A stretch of DNA of 64,000 nucleotides, from positions 124,001 through 188,000 of the forward strand of contig JAVKPL010007177.1 in the NCBI GenBank assembly GCA_032173675.1. The letters are read 5' to 3'. How positions within the stretch are numbered: position 1 is the first letter of the stretch; the number at the start of each line of letters is the position of its first letter. Below the pieces are notes generated by a model. That model worked only from the letters and a program-made list of their open reading frames with translations. It did no database searches and was not told the origin of the DNA. This DNA comes from Gastrolobium villosum (taxonomy: Eukaryota > Streptophyta > Magnoliopsida > Fabales > Fabaceae). Below are positions 1 to 12,663 of this stretch, in pieces. A program made the position numbers and the translations under genes.

Positions 1-429
1 AGCAGGCAAGCATTCACAGCAAAGTGGTACATTTCTTTTTCAAAAAATATAGAAAATCATCATGGTTTTCTCACTTACCTATAATAAATGCGTTGATTAT
101 AATATCATTTTCTCAGGAAAACAAAAACCAGAGTTATTGCTGACCATGATAAGTACAAAATGTGGTGGTTGTAGTTGTTACCGTCCCCTAGGCAACGAGG
201 TTTTTTGAAGTGGACGGGACCATCATTTTTAAGTAATTTTTAGTGTAAATAGGAGGGTAAAATGAGAAAAATGAAAAAATAATAGGGGTAAAAAAAATTA
301 ATGTTGTGAGAGGGAGCACCAAAAGATTCAATGATCCTGGAACATATTAAATATTTCTCTAGGGAACCAACCTTCCTTCATTCCATAGTCCTATAATGAA
401 TGTTTGATTGTCCAACCAATATTTGGGTT
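1..429. other. Intergenic AT-rich DNA, no gene seen
   Basis: No open frame with recognisable protein content and no clear terminal repeats. The stretch is A/T-rich with poly-A runs and abuts the palindromic region that starts near 430. Confidence 0.5.
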
Positions 430-890
430 AAAAAGGGACGGTTACCAAAGTGTCACCGTTACAAAAAAATTATTAAATTATCACGTCAATAATAAATTTT
501 ATCAAAACATCATGTAGCATATTTCGCTACATTGTGTAGTGAAATATATGTGTAAATAATTCCCTATAAGTGTAGCGAAATATGCCACATCAGAACCCAA
601 AAAGTGTCATGTGTCAAAATTGTTGAAATTCGCTACGTGTCAAAATTGTTGAAATTCGCTACGCTATGTAGTGAATTTCAACAATTTTGACACATGATAC
701 TTTTTGGTCCTGAGCATTCTGACGTGGCATATTTCGCTACACTGTGTAGCGAAATACTTGCAAATATATTTCACTACACAGTATAGCGAAATATGCCACG
801 TGATATTTTGGCAAAATTTACTGTTGGCATGACAGTCTGGTAATTTTTTTGCCAACGGTTGCAAAATGGTCACTGTTCCCTTACAAAAAA
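430..890. repeat. Palindromic foldback repeat with 'TTCGCTAC' motifs
   Basis: The two ends are diverged inverted copies: the left end carries a 'GGGACGGTTACCAAAG' type sequence and the right end reads, on the opposite strand, 'GGGAACAGTGACCATTTTGC'. Inside, the words TTCGCTACA and TGTAGCGAAATA recur in both orientations around 500-800, and 'GTCAAAATTGTTGAAATTCG' occurs twice directly and once inverted near 615-690. The whole could fold into a long imperfect hairpin centred near 660. No coding capacity. This is either a nonautonomous DNA element or a private palindrome; no TSD was resolved. Confidence 0.5.
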
Positions 891-891
891 A

Positions 892-1050
892 AATAGGAGG
901 GATATTTTTATTACCAAAATCTTCCCCTATTAATTCACTCTCTATCTAATTATCATTGGATTAACATTTTTTTTTCAAAACTTTTTATATTCTTTCTTTG
1001 ATTCAATAATGATTAGATAGGTAGTAAGTTACTAATAGAAAATTCCTTCG
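892..1050. repeat. MITE-like foldback, family A, copy 1
   Basis: Inverted ends 'GGAGGGATATTTTTATTACC' and the complementary right arm enclose the words CTATCTAATTATCATTGGAT and ATTCAATAATGATTAGATAG. The same layout occurs at 4884-5066, and halves occur near 6237 and 6640. It is noncoding and short, as for a MITE. The superfamily is not determined. Confidence 0.6.
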
Positions 1051-1059
1051 TCGAAAAAA

Positions 1060-3236
1060 TTATGTTGTTTGCTTTTCTTATTTACGTTTTATGAACAGAG
1101 GCAAAAGAAGAGTCATGAAGCTTAAGGCATACTTTCTATTTTTATAATATAATTAGAGAGGCTATGCGTGCATAATAATCTTAACGTTTAAGGATTTTAA
1201 GGTATTTTTGTCTCCTCTTCATTGTCCAACGCATCGCTGTCCTAGTGTCTTGTTCCGCTTATCCAAACAAAAAAGTGTGTTGCGCTAATCCAAAACAACC
1301 AGATTGGGTGGGATTTTCCAGCAGAGTTATATGCTCGAGTAACTTCTGAGTAATTCTATATTATTTGTTTTTTTACTAAATATGAGACTTATATAACATT
1401 AACGATTTAAAAAATAAATGGAATAAGTCCAGTTATGTGAATCATATTTTTCTAATTTTGGTGAATGATGTGCTCAATTCTGACTACATCGAAAACATTT
1501 TCCTATATGCTCTATCTTGACTCAATGATAATATTTACGCGCTAAAATTTTTTAATCTCAGGTATTTTAGTAAAATACATGTTATAATATAAAATATCCT
1601 TTATTTTTTATTATATATCTCAAAATAATATTATTTTGCAGTTGCAGGAGATAATTTAATTTATTTAGAGAAATACTTTTCTCATAATCTATATAACTCT
1701 CTTTTTTTATATATATATTTTTTGATATATACATAATCTATATAACTCTTATCACACTATATGATTTTCTTATTTTTACTTTTTAATTTATCAATATTAA
1801 AGTTGGGAAAAATATACATCCTTTAAAACTATAAAATTTTATGTCATTTTAAATGAAATGACAAAACATTACTTTGATATATATTTAATAATTTTTTACC
1901 TTCTTTTACCTTCCTAAAATTAGGAAGAGAGAGAGAAATAAAGGAGATAGAAGACAAAAAAAAACATTAATTATGTAATAAAATGACACTGTTTCATTTG
2001 AAATCGCATGAAATTATGTCATTTAAAATGAAAAATATTTATTCATTAGAAATATAATTTTTTGAAGGGGAAAGTGTGTCATTTTAAATAATACAAATTA
2101 TATCATTTCATAAACACAAAAAATATGTGGTCATACTAAAAAAAAAATAAAAGTATAATTCCTACCTTTTTGAGTATATGAAATAACAACTAATGTTATT
2201 AAAATAATACACATTTTTTATTTTTTAATGTGTTATTTGATATTACCCTCAACTCTAAGCATATTTTCAGTTTACGAGGAGACATATTCCCACTTTAGAA
2301 AAGCGAGTAATATTATAAATAATGAAAAAAATATTTTTGTCATAATTAATATATAATTTACCAATTGCTCGGTATTCCTAATTTCCTATAACACAAAAAA
2401 TATTTTTCTCGACTTTTTTAAGTTAGAATTGAAGGTTTTTTTTTTAAAATAAAATAAAGGCATGCGATTCATTTATTGTAAAACTATTAAAATTTAGGTC
2501 AAAAGATGATGAAAGTGGTTCAATTTTCAAATTGATCACATACTTCATTTCCTTATCTAGATACTTATATTTAATATGTTTTCTTTTTATAAAATCATTT
2601 TTTGTGACTCAGTTTTTTACTTTTTACCTTTTGAAGTTGGTCCCACATACAGAGGCCTCCAAACTCAACGGCACATGTGAGATCATTCGTATCATTAGAA
2701 AATGACTATTAATCTTTCACCCAAAAAAAAAAAAAAAAAAAGACTATTAATACATTTATTTTAAATTATTTTTAATGTACTTTTTATTACTGGGTTATGT
2801 CTTAAGTTTACCTTAACATGTTTGGTTTAAGGGAAATAATACTTTCATGTTATATGAGAGTAAATTATTTTTCTACACAAATTTATTTTTCATGTCAATT
2901 AATTTTTCTTTTCTTTTTTAATATAAAATATGGGATCCACATTTAACTTCTCTCTACTTTATTTCTCTCATACAACCCTACAACATAAGAAAACTTAAAC
3001 TCTTGGTTTAGTTCTATGAAGTTTTGAATCTAATTTGAACAAAAACTTTAATTCTATAATTTTTGTCTATTTTATGAATTGAAAATCTTAAAAATTAAAT
3101 CAAATATGTAATTATAAATTTTTTAGAATCTTTAAACTAGTATAAAACGTAACTTAAGAATAAATAGCATGTTAAATAAATTGTTTAAAAAAAGTATGTT
3201 GAAAACGAACAACGTACTGATCAATTTTTTATATAA
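1060..3236. other. Intergenic AT-rich DNA, no gene seen
   Basis: About 2.2 kb of A/T-rich sequence with poly-A and poly-T runs and no supported coding region, RNA gene or bounded element. Confidence 0.5.
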
Positions 3237-3995
3237 AAATTAAGAGAAGGTTATATTGACAAAAAAAATTTCTTATAAACTTACAAATTACACTAAATCT
3301 GACCAGTGGCGGACCCATACAATTTTTTACTTCAGTTTTCTTTTTCTTTTTTTGATTGCTGGTGCTTATTTGTCTCTTGGTTCAATATATATATTAAGAG
3401 TAAATATCATTTTAAGTCTCTAACAAAAAATATGATCCTTATTTTAGTTCCTTACAAAAAAAATTAGTCTCTAAATTCCTAAAAATTTTAAAGTTGATCA
3501 ATTTAGTTAAAATCGTGATCTCTCATAAATTCAAAAAAGACATACATTAGTCCCTCAAAAAGATCAAAATAAGTCCACTTTGAATTTCATATGGATAAGA
3601 TGACTAATTTTTTTATAATAGACTAAAGTATGAACAGAACTTTTTGTTAAGGACTAAAAAAGATATTTATTCTTATATTAGTTAGCAACGTAATAACGTA
3701 CGGTGCGGAGATTATTAAAATAACGTAGTAATGCAAATTGATTAGAGAAAAAAAAAATTTCTTTCTCCCCTGTCACGTACTCATTCTCATACTCTCTTTA
3801 TTCGTTGTTTCTTTTTTCATTTTTACAAAAAAGAGAGGATTGATTGGAAAAAAAAAAATTGAGGGTGCTGCCCCCAAACCCCCGCTATTAAATGTGCAGA
3901 CATAAAAAAAATTCTGGGTCCACTGACTGGTCAAATTTAGTGTAGTTGATGAGTTTGTAAATTTTTTTTTGAATATAACCTCTCCCTAAAAATTA
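3237..3995. repeat. Outer foldback element with a second one nested inside
   Basis: The left arm (about 3237-3305: GAGAAGGTTATATTGAC followed by ACACTAAATCTGACCAGT) matches the reverse complement of the right arm (about 3930-3995: ACTGGTCAAATTTAGTGTAG then ATATAACCTCTCCC). Between the arms lies another inverted-repeat element at 3395-3674. This looks like one foldback that received another. Noncoding. Confidence 0.55.
3395..3674. repeat. Inner MITE-like foldback (about 280 bp)
   Basis: The left arm reads AGAGTAAATATCATTTTAAG then TCTCTAACAAAAA; the right arm is its near complement, TTTTTGTTAAGGACT then AAGATATTTATTCTT. ATATTA precedes and follows the element and may be its TSD. Noncoding. 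Confidence 0.6.
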
Positions 3996-4249
3996 TTCAT
4001 TGGTTACGATTTACTTTTTTTTATAAATTTTTGGTCAATGCTGATTAAACCCCTTCAAAACACTGAATAAATGCATTATGAATGCAACACAATACCTGGA
4101 AATGGTGCCCACCTTTCAATGGTAAACTGACACGACTGGACCACGTGCCTTATGAGCCACAAAAAACAACGAATTGGTGCCCACCGGCCACCTCTTCAAT
4201 AAGTATACTCATCTAATTAATATTGTGTATTATTATGAAGCAGGAAACA

Positions 4250-4435
4250 TTTTTGGGTTTTATAAGAGTTATGTTGTAGCAAAATTAATTGTATTATATA
4301 GATTTATTTTACATGCCGAATTTATTTTTATTTTTTTTGCTGTGGGCCCCACAAAATGTTGTATGTGTAGAAAAAAATTTATGGTCATGTTAAATGATAG
4401 ATGATAAACGTAACATTTTTCTTCCAAAACATACA
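4250..4435 (+). repeat. Short dispersed repeat, family C, copy 1
   Basis: Marked by GTGGGCCCCACAAAATGTTG in its middle, preceded by TTATGTTGTAG and followed by a GTCATGTTAAA word. Related copies occur at 9703-9890, 13605-13760 and 52608-52793, with an inverted partial copy near 51135. This is a noncoding dispersed family of about 170 bp. Confidence 0.6.
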
Positions 4436-4632
4436 AGAATTTTAATTGGTTGAAGCTAATAGTTTTATTTTAATGGTAACGTGTGTGTTCTATTTCAGGG
4501 ATATCAATTTAATTTTTTAATTTTTCAACTCAAAACGACGTCGTTTTATTTTTCTTAAAGTAATATCGGAAACTTTTTTTCCTTTATGTTAATGGTAACG
4601 TGTTTGTTGATATCAATTTGATTTATAGATTT

Positions 4633-4785
4633 TATTTTTCTTATATTGCATGAGACACGTCGTCTCATGCAACACACAAAAATGGGTGAGACCCGTTTTC
4701 TTATTTTCTCTCTCTTTTTAGTGGGTTCCACCCACTTTTTGTGTGTTGCATGAGACAAATTATCTCATGCAACATAAGAAAAATA
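4633..4785. repeat. Hairpin repeat, family E
   Basis: TTTCTTATATTGCATGAGAC on the left pairs with a right arm ending GTCTCATGCAACATAAGAAA in inverted orientation. Each arm also contains a shorter 'GCATGAGAC...GTCTCATGC' hairpin. The loop is T-rich. This is a small MITE-like element with no coding capacity. Confidence 0.6.
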
Positions 4786-4883
4786 AAACCCTTAATTTAT
4801 AGTGTCTTCTTTTTCAGTTTCCAAGCGCACATTGGGAATGTGAACCGATAACTTTCATATTTATTGGAGGGGATATATTATTC

Positions 4884-5066
4884 GAGGAGAGATATTCTTA
4901 TTATCAAAAATTTCTAATACCAATTTACTACCTATCTAATCACTATTGGATCAATATTTTCTCTTTTTTCAAAAACTTTTTAACATTCTCTCTCTTTGAT
5001 TCAATGGTGATTAGATAGGTAGTAAATTAGTAGTAGAAAATTTTGGTAGTAAAAATATATTCCCTC
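4884..5066. repeat. MITE-like foldback, family A, copy 2
   Basis: Best copy of family A. The left arm GAGGAGAGATATTCTTATTA and the right arm GTAAAAATATATTCCCTC are inverted, and the TACTACCTATCTAATCAC word is repeated in inverted form. The pairing arms are roughly 80 bp with a T-rich loop. Confidence 0.65.
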
Positions 5067-5099
5067 ATATTATTCAATGTATTTTTTTTTTTTGAGATC

Positions 5100-5392
5100 A
5101 CATATTATAACAACCAAATAATATTACTATCAATTAAATGCACTGTTAGATTGATTATGTTGATCCAACGGTTATATTTATTTATATCTTTGCATGGTTA
5201 AGATTCCTCATATTTAATACTTTGTATTTATTTCACATTTGTATGATTATTCCCATATTTAATGCTTTCACTTTAAATATGGGAAATCATAATCATACAA
5301 AAATGAAAATAAATATAACCGTTAGATCAACATAATCGATCTAACGGTGAAATTGATTGGTAGTAACACTACTTAGTTATTACAATATCCTT
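5100..5392. repeat. MITE-like foldback, family B, copy 1
   Basis: Same architecture as the copies at 7855-8170 and 20903-21185: outer arms ending in a 'CACAATATCC' type sequence, then 'CGGTTATATTTATTT' in one arm and 'AAATAAATATAACCG' in the other. The family is about 290 bp, noncoding and strongly self-complementary. Confidence 0.65.
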
Positions 5393-5399
5393 CTCTTTT

Positions 5400-7560
5400 T
5401 TTAGTAGTAACTCCTTTTCTTTAAAGGATGTAAAGTTATGTCATTTTAATAGAGAAAAGAAATTAGAAAAAGGTGGAGAGAAGGGACAAAAAATAAAGAT
5501 GTGCGTCAAACCTTTTTTTTGAAAGTGAAATGATATAAGTTGTGTCATAAAAGGACAAATATTTTTTCCGTTTTTTATGACTAATTTATTTATTTTCTAA
5601 TATCGTTAAATGAGAATATTAATTAACTTTTATCATTTGTTTTTTCTTAAAGGGCGTTTAGTAGAGGATAAATTTTTTGTGTCTAGAAATCATAATTTTC
5701 AAAAATATGGTGGGAAAGTCATTTTCTCGAAAATATAATATAAAAAAAATTGTATGATAGGCCAAAATATTACAAGAAATTTGTCTAAAAAAAAACATAA
5801 AATTTTCGGAACTCCTAGATTTTAATTTGGTGGTATTCTTGGATGTCATTTTGAAAGAAAAATTATGCACAAAATAAAATCCCAAATAAATCGGATTACC
5901 AAAAAAAATATATTAGAAATCTTATACCAAATGTGGTAAATAAAATTACCACGGTCACTCTTTCGAAAATCTTAAAAAATCCCCCTATCAAATATCCAAT
6001 GAATTCTAATTTAACTATATTAAAGATGGAAAAAATAAATCTTATGTCGTGGGAGAATTCTAATCTCATGTCATAGATACATGAAGTGTGGGGCCCATCT
6101 ATTTAAAAAAATAAAAATATAAAAATGAGTGACACATTTTTTTATGGTGAGTATAGGAAGAATTTATTTCCTCACATAACATAATAAAAACGAATCGCAC
6201 TAAAGATTGATAGAGAAAATAAACATAAAAAAAAAGAGGAGGGATATTCTTACTATCAAAACCTATCTAATCACCCTTGGATCAACATTTTCTCTCTCTT
6301 CATAAAAATCCCATTAAAGATTGATTGAGAAAATAAACATAAAAAAAATAGATAAAATAATTTATCCCTTGTTTAAGACCGTAGTAACTGCCACACTTAA
6401 AAACCGAAGTTTTGAATTGATGACTGGCTGAAATATGAACCCGCCAATAATGTCGTGAAAGCGTAATTACTTTAGCTGACACTTTGCAGGACATGTTTGT
6501 TTGTTCAACCTTGTTCTACTTTTTGTATCAGCTCAATTTGCTTGTCTCGAAACAACCTTCGATGTTCTCTAAACTTCATCCCGTATTGTCATTTCAAATT
6601 TATGTTAGATGAGTCATAAAACGTTCCATTAGATTAGGAGGGAGGATATTTTTACTACCAAAATTTTCTACTACTAACTTACTATCTATCTAATCATGTT
6701 ATACCCAAAAGAAAATGTTAAATTTTTTTTTAAAAAAAAAGAGGAAATATTGATCCAACCCAATTAATTTATCTAATAACATAAAATAACATATCTCCTA
6801 CAACATAAGAAAAGTAAAGCCCTTCCATGGATCGTAAAAATAAACTGCCATGAGATCATATGGTATTACCGACTGCAGCGGTTGCTAAAGTGAGAGGGTC
6901 ATATACCTTAAAGTCAAAAAAGTGCGTATCAGAGCAGAAAATTTTTGGTGATCCACAATTACTATTGACTTAATGGTTGGCACCAATCAAAATTAGATAA
7001 TTATTGAGAAAAAAAAAAAGAAAAAAAAAATTATTTTTTTGTCCAAATATCACCCAATGAGTAGAAGGACATGGAGCATAAAAAAAATTTACATATGAGA
7101 GAGATAAGTATAACATGAATAGTGGGTCCAAGCATCGTTTTATACATAGCACTGATTTGATTAAATTTGAGCATAAGTCAATTAATATGGAAGAGGATAT
7201 ATGCTAATGCTATGATGTACCGACACATAAAAAGCTGATATATAGTGGCTAACATTTTTCGACACACCAACACATGTTGGAGAGACTTAATAAATGGTTA
7301 AAAGATTGTGTTGTATTGCGTTTTTAATCTAAATATCAGATTCGTTGAATTACTATTTCTTATTGATGAGAGTGACGATAGTAACAATATCTAGGGATAT
7401 TCGTAGTCTGAATTTTGATCGGTTTTGAAAGTAAAAATTATAACGATATTCATGTTGACATATAAAACTATTGCATCATTCTATGTTCCTCCTCAAAGTG
7501 TGTACATTTGATGGTTGAATCAGTTAATGATAATATTTGTTGGGTATCATGTTATTTAAT
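5400..7560. other. Intergenic DNA with partial MITE-A copies
   Basis: No gene is supported. Two half-copies of family A are present, near 6237-6300 and 6640-6705, both beginning GGAGGGATATT or GGAGGATATT. The rest is A/T-rich. Confidence 0.5.
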
Positions 7561-7564
7561 TCAG

Positions 7565-7809
7565 GGGTACAAGTGCAGTAGCAGCCTTAATGACATTGTG
7601 GCCAACAATGACAGAGCAACATTACTGGATGCATAATGTAGGGTCACATGAATACATCCGCTAAACCAGATTGCCCTACAGCCATGACTGGTATCATGGG
7701 TGGCGCCGCATTCATATCCCTTTATATCATCACTCTTCTGGTTATCTTCCCTAATGCTGGTAAATAATGCAAGAGAGGACTTTCTTGAAGATTTGTCTCC
7801 CAATGTTTA
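7565..7809 (+). pseudogene. Decayed last exon of a DUF1218 gene
   Basis: This stretch aligns with exon 3 of the intact DUF1218 gene at 13.2 kb. Both contain TTATGGCCAACAATCACTGA-like sequence (here 'TTGTGGCCAACAATGACAGA'), followed by a matching 'CCCTACAGC' segment, the 'GGTGGCGCCGCATT' segment and the 'AATGCAAGAGAGGACTTTCT' segment. It begins right after an AG acceptor-like site. In the frame of the intact gene it has an internal stop after about 33 codons and small indels, so it cannot code. Exons 1 and 2 were not found upstream. It is probably a fragment of an old tandem duplicate. High confidence on homology, moderate on exact ends. Confidence 0.75.
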
Positions 7810-7854
7810 GTTTATCACTTAATATGCAATTGTATATTTTTGTAAGGGGATTAT

Positions 7855-8170
7855 GACAAACAAGTTGTGTTACTACTAATATTACTATCAATCAATCTCA
7901 TCGTTAGAATGATTATATTGATCAAACGATTATATTTATTTACATCTTTGTATGGTTATGATTCCTCATATTTAAAGTGAAAATATTAAATATGAGAATC
8001 ATAATCATACACATGGGAAAATAAATATAAAATATTAAATTTGGAAAATCATAACCATACAAATACGGAAATAAATATAACCGTTGGATCAAATAATCAA
8101 TCTAATGGTATGATTGATTGGTAGTAATATTGATAGTAACATAACTTGGTTGTCACAATATCCTTTCCCT
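7855..8170. repeat. MITE-like foldback, family B, copy 2
   Basis: Shares with 20903-21185 the terminal 'ACTTGGTTGTCACAATATCC' word on the right side and its complement on the left (GACAAACAAGTTGTG), with inner 'TATATTTATTTACATCTTTG' and the inverse. It lies just downstream of the DUF1218 relic. Confidence 0.65.
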
Positions 8171-9300
8171 CTTTTTTATCTTTTTTATTTATTTATGGTT
8201 CTGACTAATTTTCTTTTTGGATTTTAACCTTTTCATCTTCTCTCGAATTATTATTCTTGGAAAACGAATTCAGTATCCTTTTATTTATGAATAGATAACA
8301 TTTTTTTAAATATTGTATATTCAGTTTTTTTTCTTTCTTGAAATTTGGGGTAACTTTTTCTACTATATAGGATGGCTGCTCAGGAGTTTAAAGCAATGAA
8401 ATTCTATACTAGTGCCTCTAAAGAATAAGCCAAAATTACCAGAGCACGATGTTCACAAGTAGAGTAATACATTCACGTTTTTTTGTTTTTGTTACAGAAA
8501 GGGGCAATGCCCCACAAAACTACATTCACGTGAATTAACTAAGCAGACATTTGGTAGAGGGACAAAGGAATAAATTTTAGATTCACAAAAAATTTATATA
8601 GGGAATCTTAATTACTTGCGTTTGTTATAGGAATTTTTATTTTTATTTTTGAAAAGAATAAGATTTCCGAAATTAAAATTATGAATAAGAATTTTATGAA
8701 ATAATATTACCAGGTGGGTGGTATTTTTGAATTCCCAGGTAATTTTTTTTTTTACATAATTTATAAGACATAAATAACTCTACTATAACATTTTCATGAA
8801 TTAAATACACTCTCTTGTTAAAGTCCCAGCCATGATATTATGCTTCACAAAATTTTGGGTTCCTCTTTTGTCTTTCACGATGCCTTTATTAGGTTAATTA
8901 ATATCTGCTTCACGATGCTTTGCTTCGGTGACCCTTTTGTGGCATATCAATTTTTTTCTTTAAAAAAATCATTAGAAGTCCTACATTTCCAATAATTATT
9001 GACAATCAACTAAACATAGAATCACGCAACTTGAGCCAACATTCATGTGAAAAATTTTACCTACTAAAGAACCTTTTGGTAACATTCATGGGTAAAAGAA
9101 CCGTATTCGCTTGAATAAAGAAAATTTCTCCTTTACCACCATATTCTCTTGAATAAAAAAATTTCTACTTTACTAAACATCCCATAAGGGTTTAAAGTTT
9201 CTCAAATTGTAGGAGATAAAATTATCTCTTATACATACATAAAAGTTTGTGAGCCCATGTAAGTCCGTAAGAAGAAAAGAGAGAATAAAAAATATAGCCC

Positions 9301-9303
<3 letters not shown>
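8171..9303. other. Intergenic AT-rich DNA, no gene seen
   Basis: No coding region or bounded element could be supported. Confidence 0.5.
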
Positions 9304-9350
<47 letters not shown>

Positions 9351-9351
9351 A
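9304..9351. repeat. (TA)n microsatellite
   Basis: Almost pure alternating TA with one T interruption; a second, longer (TA)n tract follows at 9436-9490. Confidence 0.9.
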
Positions 9352-9427
9352 ATCTTTATAAATTACACTATGTACTTATAACATAATATAGTTTGTAAAT
9401 AAAAAGTTTGTAAATATAACTCTTCTG

Positions 9428-9435
<8 letters not shown>

Positions 9436-9490
<55 letters not shown>
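9436..9490. repeat. (TA)n microsatellite
   Basis: A (GT)4-like start passes into about 27 TA units. Confidence 0.9.
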
Positions 9491-9493
<3 letters not shown>

Positions 9494-9702
9494 ATAATTT
9501 TTTTTTAATAAAATAATAAATAATAAATTCATAATTAATAGGAAGTTATTTTAACTTAATCAATAGTGGTGATCTCGAATCCGAGTAACGATATATAACT
9601 GTGTTAGAATTTGGCATGAAAAGTTTTATCATTCTTATAATCCAGTCCAGCTTAGTCGACGCTGATTAATGACAAGATATCAAATGATTTATAATAAATA
9701 AA

Positions 9703-9890
9703 TAAAGAGTTTTATAAGGATTATGTTATAGGAAAAGTGAATGTCTAATGTTATAGAGATTCAATTTGTGTGTCTTAATTTTTATTTATTTATTTTGTTT
9801 TAAAAAGTGTAGGCCCCACAAAATATTGTGGGTATAAAAAATTTTATTGTGTCATGTTAAAGAACAAAATGAAAACCCATAAATAAAATA
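9703..9890 (+). repeat. Short dispersed repeat, family C, copy 2
   Basis: Contains AGTGTAGGCCCCACAAAATA and the flanking words TTATGTTATAGGAAAAGTGA and GTGTCATGTTAAAG that mark family C. Confidence 0.6.
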
Positions 9891-9899
9891 AATGCGTCC

Positions 9900-10843
9900 C
9901 TTTCATGCATGATACAGTAATCAAAGAACAAGCCAGATCATAGGAGCTGAATAGTGGGGATAAGGGCATATGTTCGATCCTTTCCAATATCATAATTGGA
10001 AGGAGTTTAAAGCCTTGATCCTGGACCCATCCCGAATCGAATTAGTCGCGAAACTTTGAAAGGATCGAAATATTTCAAAATAAAAAATAAAAAAAGAATA
10101 AGCCAGATTGCACGAGCATAAAGCTGCATAATAAAGTTTCAAAATCATAGAAAGCCACACCGATCAACCTTCCGCTTTTTCGGAGAGTTTGAGTCAGATT
10201 TTGTATCAGATTAGATCTTTTACCAAAAGCGTGTTTGACATAGGGATAAATTCTAAATTCTTAACAAACTGATATTAAGAATCTTATTTATCTATGTTTA
10301 GCATAAGAATTGTGATTTTTTTTAAGAACAAATTTTTTTTCCCCGTATGAAACGCCTCCTAAATGCTTGCTCAAGGTTTAAATCCGAATCATCCGTGATA
10401 AGGTAAGCGGCGGATACAAGGAAGGGATAATAATGGTAATAGTTGCTCCTTAAGTTTTATATATTTTATAGGAAAATTATTTTCTCATGTTGGAGATTAT
10501 TTTCTCATCTTGTGAGGCATCAAAATCCGTGCTATTTTTATTTTTTAATAAATGATGGAACCTATCACTTGTTGTGTCTATAACATGAGAGATGTTATCT
10601 TATATGGCATGAGAAAAGAGAAACCCTAATTTTTATTATTAATGTATACAATAATATTTTTTAATAGATTATTAGCATAAATAATTAGCTTACCTAAAAA
10701 ATTATTTATAATAGTTAACTCTTTCCATTAATTTTAATACTCGTAATTTTGTTTTATTTTTGCTTTAGTCATATAAAATTCTGGGTCTGTCGTTGAGTGG
10801 AGGGGAGGGGCAATGATAGACGATCACCTCTCCCTAAACTTTA

Positions 10844-10885
<42 letters not shown>

Positions 10886-12230
10886 ATATCTTTTTGATAA
10901 TCACAAAATTAGCTACTTTCTTAAAAATATTTAAAATAATTAACTCCTTCCATTAATCTAAATAATGTTAAAAAAATTATAATCATTATGGTCTTCAATC
11001 AATTATAATTTTTCTTGTTTCGATAAATTTGGGCGAAGTCATGATTCATATAGGGTATAGCATAAAGTCCATTTAATTAAGTGATCATTTGATTTAATCT
11101 TGGATATATGTAAACTGATTAGTGTGGGTAACAATGCAGACATAATCCATAGGTTTATGATGGAAAAAAGAGTAGAGTTAATAAGTTTGACTAAATCTTA
11201 TATGCATTTATAGTATATTTTACTCTACAACTCATCTCATCTACTAGAGAGTGATGTGAATTATAGAGAAAGATCCTAGTCTTTCCAACCTTGCAGGAGC
11301 GTCAAAGCAAACAAGAAGCGAGAACCTTTTAAAAAATCAAAAAAATTATATCTTTAACAAGTAAACCTAAGACCTTTTGGTCTTCTAAAATCATATAATC
11401 CTATTTTGAAATTTTCTTACAAATGAAACTTTAATATTTTATTTTTTTCCCAATCATAAAAATATTTTAGGTCCGTCAAGGAGCAAGGATAAGAATTTTA
11501 TCTTTTTTTTGCAAAGTCTAAGCTCAGTCCAATACTTTGGTTGTGCTGATGCAATACGCTAGTTTTTATACCTATTAGCTGGCTGGTTATTTATTTGCAT
11601 TTCCTCCTCCGTTGATAAACTTGTCAAATTAATATTATATTTCTTTTTTTTTTATATTTTATTTTTGAACAATTGGTCCTTAAACATGATAGGTTTTTGT
11701 TGAATAATTAGACCACTATGCTGTAACTTTAGGAATAAAAGTAACAGTATATTCATCAATTCCTCTTCCTTATAAAAGACCTTTCCCAAAGCACCAATTG
11801 GCCCACAAAATCTCAAAATATTGACATACCATGTTTAATTTTGCTTTTTGGTATAAATCAGTTTGTATTGATCCATCGATAATAAAGTGATTTTAGACTA
11901 GTAGGTGGACTCTTAAGTAACCAATTTAAGCTCACATGCCATGTCTAGAGAGAGAAGACTCTTGTAAAACAAGAACTTAGGTCTTACGAAAATAATATTG
12001 ATATTTTCTCTAGCCTTAGAACTTGCTCAATGGTTTGCTATTATTAAAATAATCTTGATATAAGCATCTATATTACATTATTACAACATCAACAGGGACG
12101 AGATTAAGAAAAATCATGTAGAATAATTAAAGTGAAAAATTCTTCTTCTGATATGACTGAGTTAAAAATAAGTGTTTATGTATAAGAATTAAAAATATAT
12201 TTTACCCTAAAAAATTAAAAAAAAAATAGA
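9900..12230. other. Intergenic AT-rich DNA, no gene seen
   Basis: About 2.3 kb without a supported gene. It includes a (TA)n tract at 10848-10882 and, near 10459-10630, sequence resembling the CATGAGA hairpin family at 4633-4785. Confidence 0.5.
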
Positions 12231-12236
12231 TATTCC

Positions 12237-12663
12237 AAAGCTACGTAGCACTGATACTGACACGGGACACGTGACATGACACGACACGATACTCCGACAT
12301 GTTAATTCTAAAAAATGTTAGATTTCGACATGTTAGTATACGTTTTGATATTAAATAATATTTTAATTTATTTAGTTTATATTATATTTAATATTCAATA
12401 ATTTAACAAAAAAATGAAACTAAACTTATAATATTCATCAATTTTACAAAGAAACATAAGATATCACAATTATTTATATTAAACTCAATAAAATGATAAT
12501 CATAATCCAACAAATCTAATAGTTGGAACAGAAAACTCAACGTAACACAACTTTTAAACCTTTTTTTTTTTAATTCCTATAATGCGTGTTGGATTGTCGG
12601 AGTGTCGAGAAATATCGGACAGGACACGTCAGAGTTTTTGAAACGTAATAGCTTCGTATTTCT
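12237..12663. repeat. Diverged inverted repeat upstream of the DUF1218 gene
   Basis: The left end carries AAGCTACGTAGCACTGATAC and GACACGATACTCCGACATG. The right end in reverse complement reads ACGAAGCTATTACG, then a GACACTCCGACA word. The arms are about 80 bp and imperfect. This is probably an old foldback element; no TSD is resolved. Confidence 0.4.

Noticed and set aside
9940..10060. Possible tRNA-like segment with 'GTTCGATCC'
   Set aside because: The T-loop-like word is present but acceptor, D-arm and anticodon-arm pairing could not be made.
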